From positions 824,272,312-824,336,311 of the forward strand of contig NC_056750.1 in the NCBI RefSeq assembly GCF_019279795.1: a DNA stretch of 64,000 nucleotides, read 5' to 3'. The DNA is from Protopterus annectens. Its lineage: Eukaryota; Chordata; Ceratodontiformes; Protopteridae. This document shows, piece after piece, positions 46,219 through 58,007 of this stretch (its first letter is position 1; each line of letters opens with the position of its first letter). Under the pieces are notes generated by a model. That model made no database searches, was not told the DNA's origin, and saw nothing but the letters and a program-made list of their open reading frames with translations. The translations under genes and the position numbers were made by a program.

Positions 46219-47394
46219 TCAGTAGTAGTAAGTCAATTTGGAGGTAAAGGTTATAGGAGTCGTGTATAGGGTTATGGATAGAAGTGAGAAAAGATGCCAA
46301 TCTGGGTTAGTGCATGGACAGAGCCAATGAGCTTTGAGATGTTCTTTAAGATGTTTTTTAAAAAGAGAAGTAGAAACAAGGGAAGTTAAGTCAGCAGGAA
46401 GCTGATTCCAGAATTTTCCTGCAGTGTTTGAGAAGAGTGAATCCCCAGCTTTGTTGTTAGCTTTATTAGAGGAGACTAGAAGTTTGTTAGCAGAGCGTAG
46501 TGTAGGTAGATTTGTATAAGGTGTAATAAGATTAGTGAGGATAGGGGTATTATTAGGGTGGTATAGGATCTTTTGAGTAATAAGTAGTTGTTGATAGAGT
46601 ATGTGGCTATGAAGTTCTAGCCAGCCAAGCTGTTTGAGGTTAAGGCAGTGGTGAGTTTTAAAGGGGGAGCTTGTGATGAATCTAGATATGCTATTATAAC
46701 AGGTAGAGAGTTTAGAGAGGTTGTTTTTGAATAGGTTGGTGTATATAACAGAGGCATAGAAAAGGGTGGAAATGAGGTGAGTCTGGGCAATTGTTTTTCT
46801 TGCAGGAGGAGTAAGAAAGGGTTTTATTCTATAGAGGGTGCCAAGTTTTTTGTTGACAGACTTAATAGTTGAGTTAATGTGCACGTCATAGTTGAGTTGA
46901 TTATCAATAGTTACACCTAGTAGGCGGGTTGTAGTCTCTGGGGTAATGTTGGTACCATTGTTAGAGGTTATGGAGAAGGAAGGAGCAGGTGATTTATGAG
47001 TAGGAGTAAAGAGTAGTAGTTTTGTTTTTTTGGGATTTAGGAGGAGGCAGTGTTGCATAAACCAGTCTTCAACCTTCTTAAAAACAGTTTGGGTGAGAGA
47101 GTGGAGACAGGTTATACTCTTGGCTGTACAGATTAAGGTGGCGTCATCAGCATATTGAATGCAGGTGGCTTGAGCTATGTTTGTGTGTAAATTGTTAATA
47201 AATAAGGAGAAGAGTAGGGGACCTAGGATAGAGCCCTGGGGTACTCCTATCTTTACTGGTAGTAGTAAAGACAGGATGTTATGCCAAAGTACTGTTTGCT
47301 GTCTATTTTCCAGATAAGATCTAAACCATTGTATGGCTTGAGGATCTAGAGAGTGAGCCTTTAGTTTGTCTAGCAGTAGGTTGTGGTTAACCAT
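46219..47394 (-). pseudogene. Family 2-like LINE ORF2, RT core and C-terminus
   Basis: A 391-residue frame begins at MVNHNLLLDKL, directly after LFIDLSKAFD, which is read in the same frame upstream. GVPQGSILGPLLFSLFINNL follows, then YADDATLICTA with an intact YADD box, and the C-terminal KFWNQLPADL and HWLCPC. The last 30 residues (after NPDWHL) probably run past the family's usual stop. The RT core reads well, but the upstream half is out of frame and the 5' end is missing. Confidence 0.9.
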
Positions 47395-47539
47395 GTCAAA
47401 GGCTTTTGACAGGTCAATAAATAATGCAGAGGAATATAAGTTATTGTTACTATTTTTATTTATGGAGTCAGTAAAGGATAGAAGGGCAGTTGATGTACTG
47501 TGGAATGGCCTAAAACCATGTTGGCAGTTTGCTAGTAGG

Positions 47540-47818
47540 TTATTTTGTAATAAGTGGTTGAGTAGCTGTTTTTGAATACATTTTTTCCATTATCTTAGCT
47601 AATGGGGACAGTAGGGCAATAGGGTGATAGTTAGAAAGCTCAGTAAATTGTCCTCCTTTATGCAGAGGGATGATATGGGATATCTTCCATAGAGCAGGGA
47701 TTTTGCCCTCAGAGATAGATCTGTTAATAAGGATAGAGATGGGATAGTCTACGGCTTTAACGGCTATTTTTAGGTATTCAGATGGGAGTTGGTCAGCAGA
47801 AGGGGTGCAAGGTTTCAA
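47540..47818 (-). pseudogene. Family 2-like LINE ORF2, early RT fragment
   Basis: The frame encodes LPSEYLKIAVKAVDYPISILINRS, IPALWKISHIIPLHKGGQ and NYHPIALLSPLAKIMEK, the same blocks as in the satellite copies. A frameshift near MEKMYSK separates it from the RT core; QHGFRP-type sequence continues in another frame. Confidence 0.88.
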
Positions 47819-48067
47819 TTTTTGAAGTAGCTTACAGATGAAAGATGTAGATACAGGTTGTATTTGAAAGGTAGGTAAAGAAGTATTGCAGATATTTGGT
47901 TGGGAAACAGTGAGCGGAGGTAAAGAATTGGCCAGGGTTTGAATGGCTTCTGTAAAGTAGTTATTAAAGGCATCAGGGATCAGGTTGGAGTTGTTACTAT
48001 TGAAACCGGTTGGGTTTGGAGTGGTGGTGTGGCCCGGTTGAGGAAGTTTGTTTATCCCACTCCAGAA

Positions 48068-48115
48068 TATTGCTGTAACTTAGAACTGATCTGAAGATGC
48101 CTTATTCAGAAAAGT
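48068..48115. repeat. About 52-bp minisatellite, right remnant
   Basis: One unit (TGTAACTTAGAACTGATCTG, AAGATGCCTTATTCAG) continues the array of 45.5-45.9 kb on the far side of the LINE. Confidence 0.85.
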
Positions 48116-50045
48116 GCACAGCAAGTGTAACTGTCTGTGCTGATACACAATAAAGAATTTCTTACCTAATGAAGCCTATACTGAGTCTAATATTTATTTG
48201 TTTTCTCTACCCTAAAAGTAGCAATCCATTTTTCAATATTTCATGACACTGCTAAGGTCAGCCTTTGGAAATAAATAGTTAAGCCCAGGATCAAGTCTTT
48301 TAATGTTTCTCAATTAGTTGACACATGATCTCATGTTAGCAGAAGCTGGACATATCATTCAGCAGTAATCACAGACTTCACCAGTGTTTTGCAGGTGTGC
48401 TCTTAAGTACGCACACCACTTGGGCACAGCTGAAAGACAAACATTCCTCAGAGTGCGAACTCAGATTACCAATGTCTGTATTATAAAGTACATGTACTGG
48501 GTAACAGATTCCACCAACACAAATAGATGAATATGCCACACTTAGTTTGCATAAGGTTACACTAGTACATGAAGTGTTGTGATTACAGCCTGAAACTGTC
48601 AGAAATATAAGCTTGTTATGCACTATTATGACATCAGAAAACTGAACAGCAACTTTGTCATTCACCTTTCAAGACTGCTATAATCTAATCTTGAGTTGTA
48701 ACACACACAGCAGCCACCAAAGAGTAGTGTCAGAAAACTTGGACAAATATGAAAACCCTTTGTATTGCTCCAGGAAATAAAACCATTGGAGCACAGTGAC
48801 GTGTCCAACATCTTTTAAAGCTGCTGGTTGATTACTGGCAGCAATAAGCATGTTGCAGCTTTCGAAGCTGTAAGAGACTTTGTGCTTCTATGCCTTGTTT
48901 TCTTCATTTTTGTAACTGGTAATTCATCAGAGCAGTGAAAACGTCATGTATAGTGATGAATTATGATTGAATTTATTTGATCTTAAACAAAATATTATGT
49001 GTTCTTGAAATGGATGCCAATATTCTCCTTTCAGGCTTCACTTTGATCTCCTCTGAAGGTGAAGTCCTCAGCATGCATTTTTCAAACATAATAAGTTGCT
49101 TATGATTTAAAATCTGATCATATTCCTTTATATAATCCTTTACATTATGCATGTCTTTTTTTTTGCACCTGTACTTTCAATCCTTTGCAGGTGTATGATA
49201 GTGTTTTCCTGATAGGACATGGATTTCATAATTTTTAACATATGTGCTTCAAAATCCACCATCTTGTTTTGCAAATATACTTGTCCTTTCACTATTAATT
49301 CAAGCTGATTAGACTTATAATGAAATATAAATATAAAGTGAGAGACCTATAATTCAATTCAAATGACTGTATGCTGACTTGTACCTTAATATGTGTAGCT
49401 TGAGAACTATGCTTTTGCTCCAGGCTATTAATGTATCCTACATTTGCGAGTTATTGCTTACTGCCTACTCCAGCTTATGACGTTTCTCACAAATAAGATG
49501 TAATTTCTTAAGGAATGAGATACAGTCCCAGCAGACTCTTCACCCTACATGTTACACATTATAACAGCATATGTAATGAATGTGAAGCTAAGTGTTGGAG
49601 ATGTGCCTTGTTCACACATTTTCACAGAGCTCATGATGGCTTAAGCTAAACACTTAGATTTTGTTTCATCTGTAAAACCGTATATGATTCAGATGTTTGT
49701 GTTAAGTCATTTGTTGTATTGTTAAGTGACTCAGGTGACCAAACAACACACTTAGTTCTCCATTATTTTCCCAGAGGCTTCTTACAGAACTAAATACTGC
49801 AGAGCTCTGCTGTTGTTGCAGAACAGTGCTACTAGTAGTTTGGGAGCATTCCTGAGAGGAACATATACTTAGTGATTCCATCGCTATCCCCTTCTTAGGA
49901 TCAATACTGAGTTCTGCACAAAACATTACAAGCAAAGGTAAGTGCTTCTAGAAGAATTACCAAACAATAAACTGGTATTCTGTCAAGGTTTCTGCTGCAA
50001 AGCATCATTTTCCTCTTGTTCTAGACATTTTATTTCAGTCACACT
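48116..50045. other. Unassigned sequence
   Basis: No gene, RNA or repeat recognised. Frames are short and lack known motifs. Confidence 0.55.
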
Positions 50046-50150
50046 AACTTGCTGTCATAACTTTCAACTGTCCACATTTTTGCAGAATGTCCATATTTTT
50101 GCCTCATATTATTGGTCTGTCCCTCATAACAGTTGTGGTTTTCTGGCAAA
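50046..50150 (+). repeat. Short interspersed repeat resembling the end of the 63.2-63.7 kb element
   Basis: TTTGCCTCATATTATTGGTC and the surrounding bases match, in reverse, 63,595-63,660 (TTTGCCTCATATTTTTGGTC on the minus strand). The family is not recognised. Confidence 0.55.
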
Positions 50151-50159
50151 GCATTGAAG

Positions 50160-50455
50160 AGTTGCTGTTGTTGTTGTTGTCTTTTGGCTTTTCCCAGTTA
50201 GGGGTCGCCACAGGGGAACTCCGGTCCGCTAATGATTGGCAGTAGATTTTGATGAATGCCGAGGTGCCAGCTCGACGTTTAACCTTCAACAAAGGCACAC
50301 CCATTTACACATGTCTTTCGAACACCCACCCAACCACGGGGAGGGCATGCAGACTCCACATAGAAGGCAGTCCCTGCACTCCAGCCGAGAATCGAACGGG
50401 AGAACCTGTTGCTGTGAGGCAACAATGCTATCGCTGCACCACCATGGATGTAAAG
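50160..50455 (-). mobile_element. tRNA-derived SINE, second type, with (GTT)n tail
   Basis: On the minus strand it starts GGTGGTGCAGCGATAGC (A-box-like) and has CCGTTCGATTCTCGG (B-box-like). A body follows with TGTGGAGTCTGCATGCCC and then GTGGCGACCCCTAACTGGG, closing in a CAA repeat (GTT on the plus strand). This module is widespread in fish-like vertebrate genomes. The plus-strand frames of 60-80 codons across it are artefacts. Confidence 0.8.
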
Positions 50456-50884
50456 TATTGAAGACTGCAGTCATTAAATAATGTTAGATATTTCAGTTTC
50501 AGAAATCATATCCTTCAGAAAATGCATGTTAATGCAAAAGCTGTTGTTCTCATGCCTCTGTATGTTTATGAGAGCAATATTTAAAATCTGTTCCTCTCAG
50601 TTTCAGCCTTTGCCCTCCAATTATTTTAGCTTTGCCTGGATTTCTTGTGCAAAGAGATTGATGTATGCTTTTGACCACAATGACTACGGTTTTCCTAATG
50701 TTATGTGTTCCTTACCATTTTTAAGTTACAACATCTAGACCATGCTGACAGGTCTACTGTTTTTAATTGTTTATTTTCAGAATCTTGTTATGTAACAGGT
50801 TATTCATTTTTGTTTGGGAAGATATCTCTTGTGTATTTATGTACCTGAATTGATGGATCAATTCATTATTAACACAAATAAATA

Positions 50885-50997
50885 TTAGGCTATCAGTCTG
50901 CAGACTGTTAGAGGTAACCAATTGCCTGTGGTCAGAATCAAACCCTGTGTATAGTATTTGGGAGGTAATGACCTTAACCATTATGCCAACCAAACCC
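50885..50997 (-). mobile_element. Diverged tRNA-derived SINE of the first type
   Basis: The minus strand reads GGGTTTGGTTGGCATAATGG, then GGGTTTGATTCTGACC (B-box-like) and a tail with GATAGCCTAAT. It lines up with the SINE at 30,026-30,160 but with many differences, so it is older. Confidence 0.7.
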
Positions 50998-51455
50998 ACT
51001 TTTTAAAATGAATAAATGTGCACAAACTGGGATAAATATGCCATTGGAAAAGCAAAATCCAAATGTAAAACAAAATGACCAACCTTATTTTTGTTTTTAT
51101 ATTTTTGTCTCTATGTGTTTGTTTTATGACATTGATGTTTTTCTGCATGTTGAATTTCTCTTTGTATGCATTTTTCTGTATGCAGTTTCTACAGATATGT
51201 ATACAATTTTACATAAGCTGTGTTTTTATTATGTCTTTCTCCTTTAACTGTGACCCTTAGCATGTGATTGGTTGCTTAGTAATTGGATTGCCTATAAGTA
51301 AAGGTTGCTCTTCTCTCTGTGTATATGGTCTGATGAAGCAAAAGTGAAAGCGCTTACCTATTATTTGTTTGGTAATAAAACAAGTTTTTATCTTCAGCTA
51401 GTGTGTTATTCCATTGGTCATTTTGTTTTACATTTGGATTCCACTTTTTAAAATG
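50996..51455 (+). mobile_element. Short Penelope-like 3' fragment with 15-bp target duplication
   Basis: CCACTTTTTAAAATG occurs at 50,996-51,010 and 51,441-51,455. The 430 bp between ends like a Penelope terminus: TTGCCTATAAGTAAAGG, then TCTGATGAAGCAAAAGTGAA followed by AGCGCTTAC. A perfect 27-bp inverted repeat (51,056-51,082 and 51,414-51,440) sits near both ends. Partial inverted ends are typical of Penelope insertions. No coding part remains. The duplication overlaps the edge of the neighbouring SINE. Confidence 0.75.
51332..51360 (+). ncRNA. Hammerhead-like core in the Penelope fragment
   Basis: CTGATGA followed nine bases later by GAAA and GCGCTTAC, the same order as at 34,259-34,300. 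The second stem is very weak, so this may be a degraded ribozyme. Confidence 0.35.
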
Positions 51456-51591
51456 TTTAATCTAATATTTCAGTTGAAACTGACTGAAAGCAGGGAATGC
51501 TTGATGTGAGTTAATCCGGTTATAATATAACACAGTTTACAAGTCAGAAATAAGCTCATTCTATGAGGAGTGGATGCAACAGAGTATAAAA

Positions 51592-51780
51592 AAAGAAGTT
51601 ATGTACTTACCATAACGTTCCATGTTTGTAGTCCATCTCGCCTATATTCTTGCTGGATGGGTTTGGAGATGATTATTTGGCTATGACTCGGCGTATACTA
51701 AAGCTTGAGAGCTTTTTACTGGCTCGAGGCTAGCCCCTATCCCATGGTGCCTCACGGCAATTCCCCAGATCTAGTTTGCA
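51592..51780. repeat. DIRS left inverted terminal repeat
   Basis: Matches 62,402-62,562 in reverse complement: ATTCTTGCTGGATGGG, GGCTAGCCCCTAT, CCATGGTGCCTCACGGCAAT and CCCCAGATCT all have partners there. The outer end has about 22 extra bases that the right repeat lacks, as DIRS ends often differ. Confidence 0.92.
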
Positions 51781-51954
51781 AGAAAGTAATAAATAACTAT
51801 CAGGTGATAATAATAAGAATGAATCTGTAAAAATACAGGAAGGGATTAGAAACATAATCCATTCCAGGTGGACAACAAAAAGCAAAGTCAGGCAGCCCCA
51901 AAAAGAGGTCCACTAGATCCCCCAGAAACGGGAAAGGGGTTGGAGGGAGGGACG

Positions 51955-52057
51955 CAAGAATATAGTTGAGATGGACTACAAAAATGGAGTGTTATGGTAA
52001 GTACATAACTTCTTTATGTTATGTAGTCCAGTCTCGCTGTAATTCTTGCTGGATGGG
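51955..52057. repeat. DIRS internal complementary region
   Basis: It joins the reverse complements of both outer ends. TTATGGTAAGTACATAACTT matches the left end, and TTATGTTATGTAGTCC with AATTCTTGCTGGATGGG matches the right end. In DIRS elements this region is known to template the missing terminal sequence through a circular intermediate. Confidence 0.92.
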
Positions 52058-52129
52058 ACAGCGTCCCTAGCACCTTTATCCCGGGTGGCTCAAGCGAAGA
52101 GACTCTTCAGCACAGTGAATCCAAAGGAT

Positions 52130-53537
52130 GACCTGTCCCGGGAGGCCAAATCTAATTTGTAATGAGTGACAAACGTATAGGTCTTGCCCAAGTAGCTGCT
52201 GCACAAATAGTAACAATTGGGAGCCTAGATCTAAAGGCGCATGAAGTAGCTACAGCCCTAGTAGAGTGACCTTAAGCTTTTAATGGTAATTGTCTACTAG
52301 TTTGTTGATAAGCAAAGGATATGCAATCCAAAAGTCATTTTGAAAGAGTAATGTTTAAAACAGGTAAGCCTTTCCTTTTGTCAGAAAGGGAAACAAAAGA
52401 TTGATCATATTTCATGAATTCTTTGGTCCTGTGTATATAGAATCTAAGTATCCTGTGGGCATCTAGTTGGTGAAGTCTATACTCTGATTTATTAGAGGGG
52501 TTTGGAAAAAACACAGGTAGCTCAATGGTAGTATTCAGGTTGTGTTCTGAGCATACTTTAGGGAGAAAGGAAGGTTTTGTCCTAAGAGAGACTCTATCCT
52601 TGTGAAAGATAATGTAAGGAGATCAAATAGTTAGGGCTTGAAGTTCCAAGACTCTCCTAGCCAATGTTATAGCTACCAAGAACAGGGTTTTCCATGATAA
52701 CAATTTTAAGTCTGATGACAAGGATGGTTCAAAGGGTGCAGACATCAAAGATGAGAGGACTAAATTTAAGTCCCAGGGTTCTAAAGGTTGTTTTATTAGG
52801 GGCCTAAGAAGAACTCCTTTTAAGAAGGTTTTACAGAGGGAGTGTTGCATGATTGGATTTCCGATGAAACCAAAATGGAAATTGGAAATGGCAGCTAATT
52901 GAACTCTAACTGTAGTGGCTGCCACTCCTTCATGAAAAATTGTTGTTAGGAAGGATAAAATGGATTCTAAAGGAGCTGTATATGGATCTAAGCCCCGGTT
53001 CATAGCCCAAAGGGAAAACCTTTTTCATTTGTTAGAATATAGTTTCTGAGTGGAAGGTTTATGGGATGAAATTAGGATGTGTTTGACCATTGGGGATAAG
53101 CGAATACACCTGGCTATACGTGGAATTGGAGAAGCCATGCTGTCAATTTGAGGGTGTGGATGGAGGGGTGGAACTGTCCTGATTGATGAATCAGGAGATC
53201 TGGAGATGGAACCAGAATCCATGGTTCCTTCAAAAGGTAGGGCCACAGGAAGGGAAACCAAACTTGTTGAGGCCAGTGAGGAGCAATGAGGATCAAGGAA
53301 CTCCTCAACTGTCTTGTTTTCTGTATTACCTTTGGGATGAGTGGAAAAGGAGAAAAGGCATAAAGAAGTCCCAGGGGCCAATCGTGGACTATAGCATCCC
53401 TGGGTGACATCCCCAGATGGGGAATGAGGGCAAAGTAGCTTCTGCATTTGGTATTCAGGTGAGTGGCAAATAGATTGTAGCAAGGCTGGCCCCATTTGTG
53501 AAAGATCTCTTTCGCAACCATTGGATTCAAGGACCAC
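52130..53537 (-). pseudogene. DIRS tyrosine recombinase region (fossil)
   Basis: The region downstream of RNase H encodes a tyrosine-recombinase-like product. The N-terminal core-binding part lies around 52,900-53,400, an ARRVLEL motif (catalytic Arg context) near 52,640, and an HSTRAVATS-type catalytic block near 52,250. The enzyme class inserts DIRS circles without making a target duplication. The region is broken. Confidence 0.85.
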
Positions 53538-53539
53538 TC

Positions 53540-55513
53540 ATGAGACATCAGAATTGCTCGGCTGAGTTTGTCCGCTATTACATTGGATTTCCCCAGGATA
53601 TGCGTTGCTATCAGGAAGCATTGTGTATCCATCGCCCATTTCCAAACTCTTAAGGCCTCTCTGCAAAGCGGGTAAGACTTGGTTCCCCCTTGTTTGTTTA
53701 TGTACCACACAACAGATATGTTGTCTGACTGAATCACAATCGTTCCAGTGGGAAGGGAGCTGTGAAGTGCTTGCAACGCATATAGCACCACTCTTATCTC
53801 CAGAACATTGATGTGCAAGTGGTTCTTGTGGTTTTACCAAGTACCTTGGACTGTCTTTCCCAGATAATGCCCCCCCCCACCCTATCTGGGAAGCGTCCAT
53901 GGTCCAAACTGCTTTCTCTTGGAGAGGAACAAGTGGATGACCTATGACAAGTTGTTTCGTGTGTAACCACCATGTCAGATCCCTTTTAAATGCATTTGTT
54001 ATTAATATCTGGTGAGACAATGGAAGGTCTTGCATCGACCATTGTGAAAACAGCACCATTGGAGAATCCTCATATGTAGGCGAGCAAGAGGAACTAATAA
54101 GATGGTGGAAGCCATAACCCCTAGGACTTGAAGGACTACTCTGGCCTGGACTCTTTGTTTGTTTAATAAGGATCTGATCTGACTGCATAGAGATTCCACT
54201 CTTTCCTGTGTTAGCTTTACTGACATGGTGGTTGTGTCTATTTCTGAGCCTAGATATACAACATGCTGTGAGGGAGATAAGACTGACTTTTGCAAGTTGA
54301 CAGTGATGCCTAGGCTGGTGCAGAAGGATAGAGTCTTGTCCCTGGTCCTTATGAGTTGAGGCTTGGTGGTAGCAGTGAGGAGCCAGTCGTCTAGGTATGG
54401 AAACACCTGGAATCCTTGACATCTCAGGTGAGCTGTTACCACTGCCATGTATTTGGTAAACACTCTGGGGGCTGTAGTGAAGCCAAAGGGCAGTGTTCTG
54501 AACTGAAAATGGCTGGCTCTCAGCTGGAAGTGTAAGTGTCTCCTGGAGCGCCTGTCCATTTTGATGTGGTAGTACGCATCCTGGAAATCGATTGAGCACA
54601 TCCAGTTGTCTTTCCCGATAAAGGGACATATCGACTGCAGAGTGACCATTGGGAATTTTGATTTTCTTACATGCTTGTTGAGCCTGCTAAGATCTAGAAT
54701 TGATCTCCAGTCCCCTGTCCTTTTTGGAACTAAAAAGAATCGAGAGTAAGTTCCGGATCCTACTTGCTCTGTGAGGACTTCTTGGATGACTCTTTTTTGT
54801 AGCAACGAGATGACCTCTGATGTTGCACGGTCTAGTTGGATGGGTGGTACGTCTGGAAGAGACCAGTTTGTTGGTGTTTTGAAAGTAAAGGGAATCAGGT
54901 AACCTCTGGATATTACTGTGTGTACCGAACGATCTTGAGTGATAGTTAGCCATGCACTTGGGTACAGCGATATACACCCCCCCCCTACTGCCTCCAGAGA
55001 TGGACAGTTGGGCAACCCCTCAGGGTCGATGGAAGGGACAATCAGAGAAAGTTTCTCTGTCTCCCTGATGTTGCAGACCTCCTCTGCTGTGAGGGCAGCG
55101 ACTTCCATTATATCCTCCCCCTCTGCCCCTGGGGGAGGGTTGACCTTGTGCCTGAGGAAAACATTTTTGGGATTTGCAGAACCACATTTTCCCTCCAGTA
55201 TTACCCTAGGATAGGGTCTGGATAGGAGGGAGAAATGGACTCCAATGGCAGATAAGGTTTTTCCTTCCTGCTCGCACCTAGTCAAAGTCTCTTTCACTTG
55301 GGGTCCAAAAAGAGATGAACCATCAAAGGGAGTGTTAGTGAAGGAAGACTTGAAGGATTCTGTAAAATTACAAAGAAGCATCCATGAATGTCTCCTGAGA
55401 GCTATTCCTGCTGCGGCTGCCCTGCTTGCTCCATCTGCCGCATATGAGATCAGCCTCATGGAGGAGTTAGCTATGAAAGTAAGGGTGGAGAGCTGCGCAG
55501 AAACCTTGTCCAT
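53540..55513 (-). pseudogene. DIRS reverse transcriptase and RNase H region (fossil)
   Basis: Reverse transcriptase landmarks lie around 54,150-54,850: SRFFLVPKRTGDWRSILDLS, LPFGFTTAPRVFTKYM and FPYLDDWLL (catalytic box). The RNase H region around 53,540-53,820 has HINVLEIRVVLYAL, IQSDNISVVWYINKQGG and HILGKSNVIADKLSR. The LPFG..TAPR.F and YLDDWL forms are characteristic of DIRS. No methyltransferase domain was seen. Broken. Confidence 0.92.
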
Positions 55514-55599
55514 GGAACCTGGAGCTACTGAACCCTGGAGGGTATCTCCTAACTCTTTCAGGAGATCCCTCTAAAGATGAGTGAAATGAGTCAGGTAAT

Positions 55600-56412
55600 T
55601 CAGCAATCTTAGTGTAAATGCTGCTGAGAAAAAGTATGCTTCCTGTACCTATCCATTGTCCTGGACTCCTTGTTAGGAGGATGGATATTAGAAGACGTCT
55701 CAGATAATTCCTTCTTGGTGGCCGCTGCTACCACCATAGCATCAAATGGAACTCCCTTGCTAAGGAAAGACTTGTCCTTAGGTGCTGTCATAAATTTGTT
55801 TGGCCTCCTCGGGACGGCTTCCACTGAATCTGGAGATGTCCATGCTTTCTGCAAAATGACCCCCAAAAGTTGGTTATAAGGTGGCGTCACCCAAGAGGTG
55901 AAAGGTCGGGAGCCAAAGGCCTCAAGATACACTGATTCATCCTCAGTAGGGTTAGAGGTCTTCCAATCACCCCTCTGTCTAAGGATTTCTAGGATGTCAG
56001 AGAAGGAGACATCCTCAGGGAGAGATCTGGGGGACATTTCTGATTCCTCTAAATCAGTGTCTAATGTGACAGACTCAGGGGAGTTGACATGTATCCTCTT
56101 ACATAACCTCTTCCGAGGGAGCTCTCCAGTGGAATAATCTGGGGAGGTCTCGGAAGAGGAGGCGCTTCCAATGGTGGCTACTTGGACCTCTGGTTCCCTA
56201 CACTGTGGGGATGGCAGGGGGGAAGAGGTTGTTGCCTGTTGCTGGTGGGACACAGGTTCCAAAGGAATGGCTTTGGCAGAGGATAAAGCCTTCTCTATAG
56301 CTTTGAAAGCCTCCCCCCCACTCCGAAGAAGATCTCCGCTCTGAGGGGGTGGATTGTCGACTCTTTAACAAGAGGGAACAGCTCTGAAGCAGAAGTGGGA
56401 GCCGAGCTGAGG
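55600..56412 (-). pseudogene. DIRS gag-like region, C-terminal part (fossil)
   Basis: Between the RT region and the nested LINE lies a Ser/Pro/Glu-rich gag-like coding region. It includes DVSFSDILEILRQRGDW and then PFTSWVTPPYNQLLGVILQ and AFDAMVVAAATKKEL-like sequence. The order fits DIRS gag proteins, whose role is to package element RNA. Confidence 0.75.
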
Positions 56413-56574
56413 CTCATAGGTTCATAGGTAGGTACTAGGCTATTAGCCTAAGGGCCTACATAAGCCTAGCCAACAAGTTTCTTTGGCTTACACCACCCAA
56501 GAAAGTTATTTTTATGTGCCACTGTTGAGCAGAGACACAGAAGTTATCCCTGGGGTGTATTTCCTATTTCTCAT

Positions 56575-58007
56575 CTACTCATCAAGATTTTTCTTGAAGA
56601 GTGCTAATGAAGAACTTTGCTTGACATAGATGGGTAACCTGTTCCAGAGTATGGGAAGTCTCTGGGACAGGAATCTATCCCTCCAGCATGTCCTGTTTAT
56701 TGTGGTGACAAGGTTTAGGTCCTTAGAGCATGTAGCTTGGAGAGATTGGGATTTCTTTAGGTGTAGCATGTCCAGCATATCTGGGTTTGACATAGTTTTA
56801 TATGTTAGGCAGAGATCACCTCAGAGTAGGCGATATGCTACAGAGTAAAGCTGGAGTTTTTTTGAGGTGGTCAGTGTAGGGCATTTGTTTGAGGCCAGTA
56901 ATCCTCTTTGTGAGGTACTTCTGTGGCCTTTCCAGCTGCTGCAGATGTCTTGTGAGGTACATTCCAAAAGGGGCATTGTACTCTATAATGGGTCTAATGA
57001 GTGTCGAGTAGAGGGGAACAATTACCTCTTTTTTTCCTGGATGAGAACCCTTTTATGATGAGGTGTGCCATGTAGAAGGACTTCCTGACTACTGTGGTGA
57101 TGTGACTATCAAAGGAGAGACTACTGTCCACCTGGGTCCCAAGGTCTCTTATCATGCATTTGGTGTTAAGTAGATTGCTGCCTATGTGGTAGTTCATGGG
57201 TACAAAGTTTTTACCAAAGGGGATGACACTGCACTTTTTGGCACTGAGCTTGAGGCCATGGCTCTGACACCAGGCATCTGTCTCAGTGAGGCCCTTCTGT
57301 AGGATGTCCACATCATTTGGGGACTTGACTATGGCTCCTAGTTTGCAGTCATCTGCGAACTTCGTTAACCAGAGGCCATATGTGTTAGCCTGTACGTCAG
57401 AGAAGTAGATACCAAACAGGAGAAGTCCCAGGACGGAACCCTGTGGTACTCCACTTGTCACTGCTTTGAGGTCAGACTTGGAGTCTGCAACTTTTACAGT
57501 GTGCGTTCTGTCAGTGAGCCAGTTGGCAACCCATCTTGTGATGTAAGGATTTATACTTAGTTTAGTGAGTTTAGCTATAATTCCAGAATGGGGGATGGTG
57601 TCAAAAGCCTTGGCGAGGTCAAGATAGGCTGTGTGAACCACCTTACCCTCATCTATGGCTTTGATGACTGCCTCAAAGAAGTTGATCAGGTTCAGAAGGC
57701 ATGATCTGCCTTTCACAAACCTGAACTGGGTGGGATCCAGAGTTTGGAGGTTATCAATGTCTTTGTTAATGAGTTCCCTGATGATACGTTCCATGGCCTT
57801 GCAGACCAGGCTTGTCAGGCTAATAGGTCGATAGTTCCCGGGATTAGTGGTGGCTCCCCCTTTGTGGAGTGGGATAACTGTTGCTGTGCGCCATTCAGTG
57901 GGCACAAAGCCTGATGTGAGGCTATTACTGAACATGGTGCTTAAGTGGGGAGCCAGTTCGTTCTGAAGTTTGTGTAAAATGCAGCCTGGGATGTTGTCCA
58001 GTCCCAT
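56575..58007 (-). pseudogene. LINE ORF2 reverse transcriptase, copy C
   Basis: A 337-residue frame (56,994-58,007) holds most of the RT: NIPGCILHKLQNELAP, ATVIPLHKGGATTNPGNYRP, LDPTQFRFVKGRSCLLNLIN, LDLAKAFDTIPHSGII, VTSGVPQGSVLGLLLFGIYF and LTKFADDCKL (FADD intact). It ends in LIIKGFSSRKKRGNCSP after a one-base change of frame. The C-terminus continues in another frame (56,575-56,793) with LWNRLPIYVKQSSSLALFK. This is the best preserved RT of the family in the window. Confidence 0.92.

Larger units (their letters stand above)
45890..48066 (-). mobile_element. Diverged family 2 LINE, 5' truncated
   Basis: Minus-strand LINE inserted in the 52-bp minisatellite. Its 3' end (left) has TTCTCCCCGGGCCTC and then GCCCGGTCAACAAATG with an (AAAT)n tail, the same architecture as the copies in the satellite. 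The RT ends in WLCPC like those copies. The protein differs at roughly half its positions, so this is a separate subfamily. The 5' end lies in the linker region. Confidence 0.9.

Noticed and set aside
48378-48665. 95-codon minus-strand frame as a gene
   Set aside because: No recognisable domain, no repeat context and a length expected by chance.
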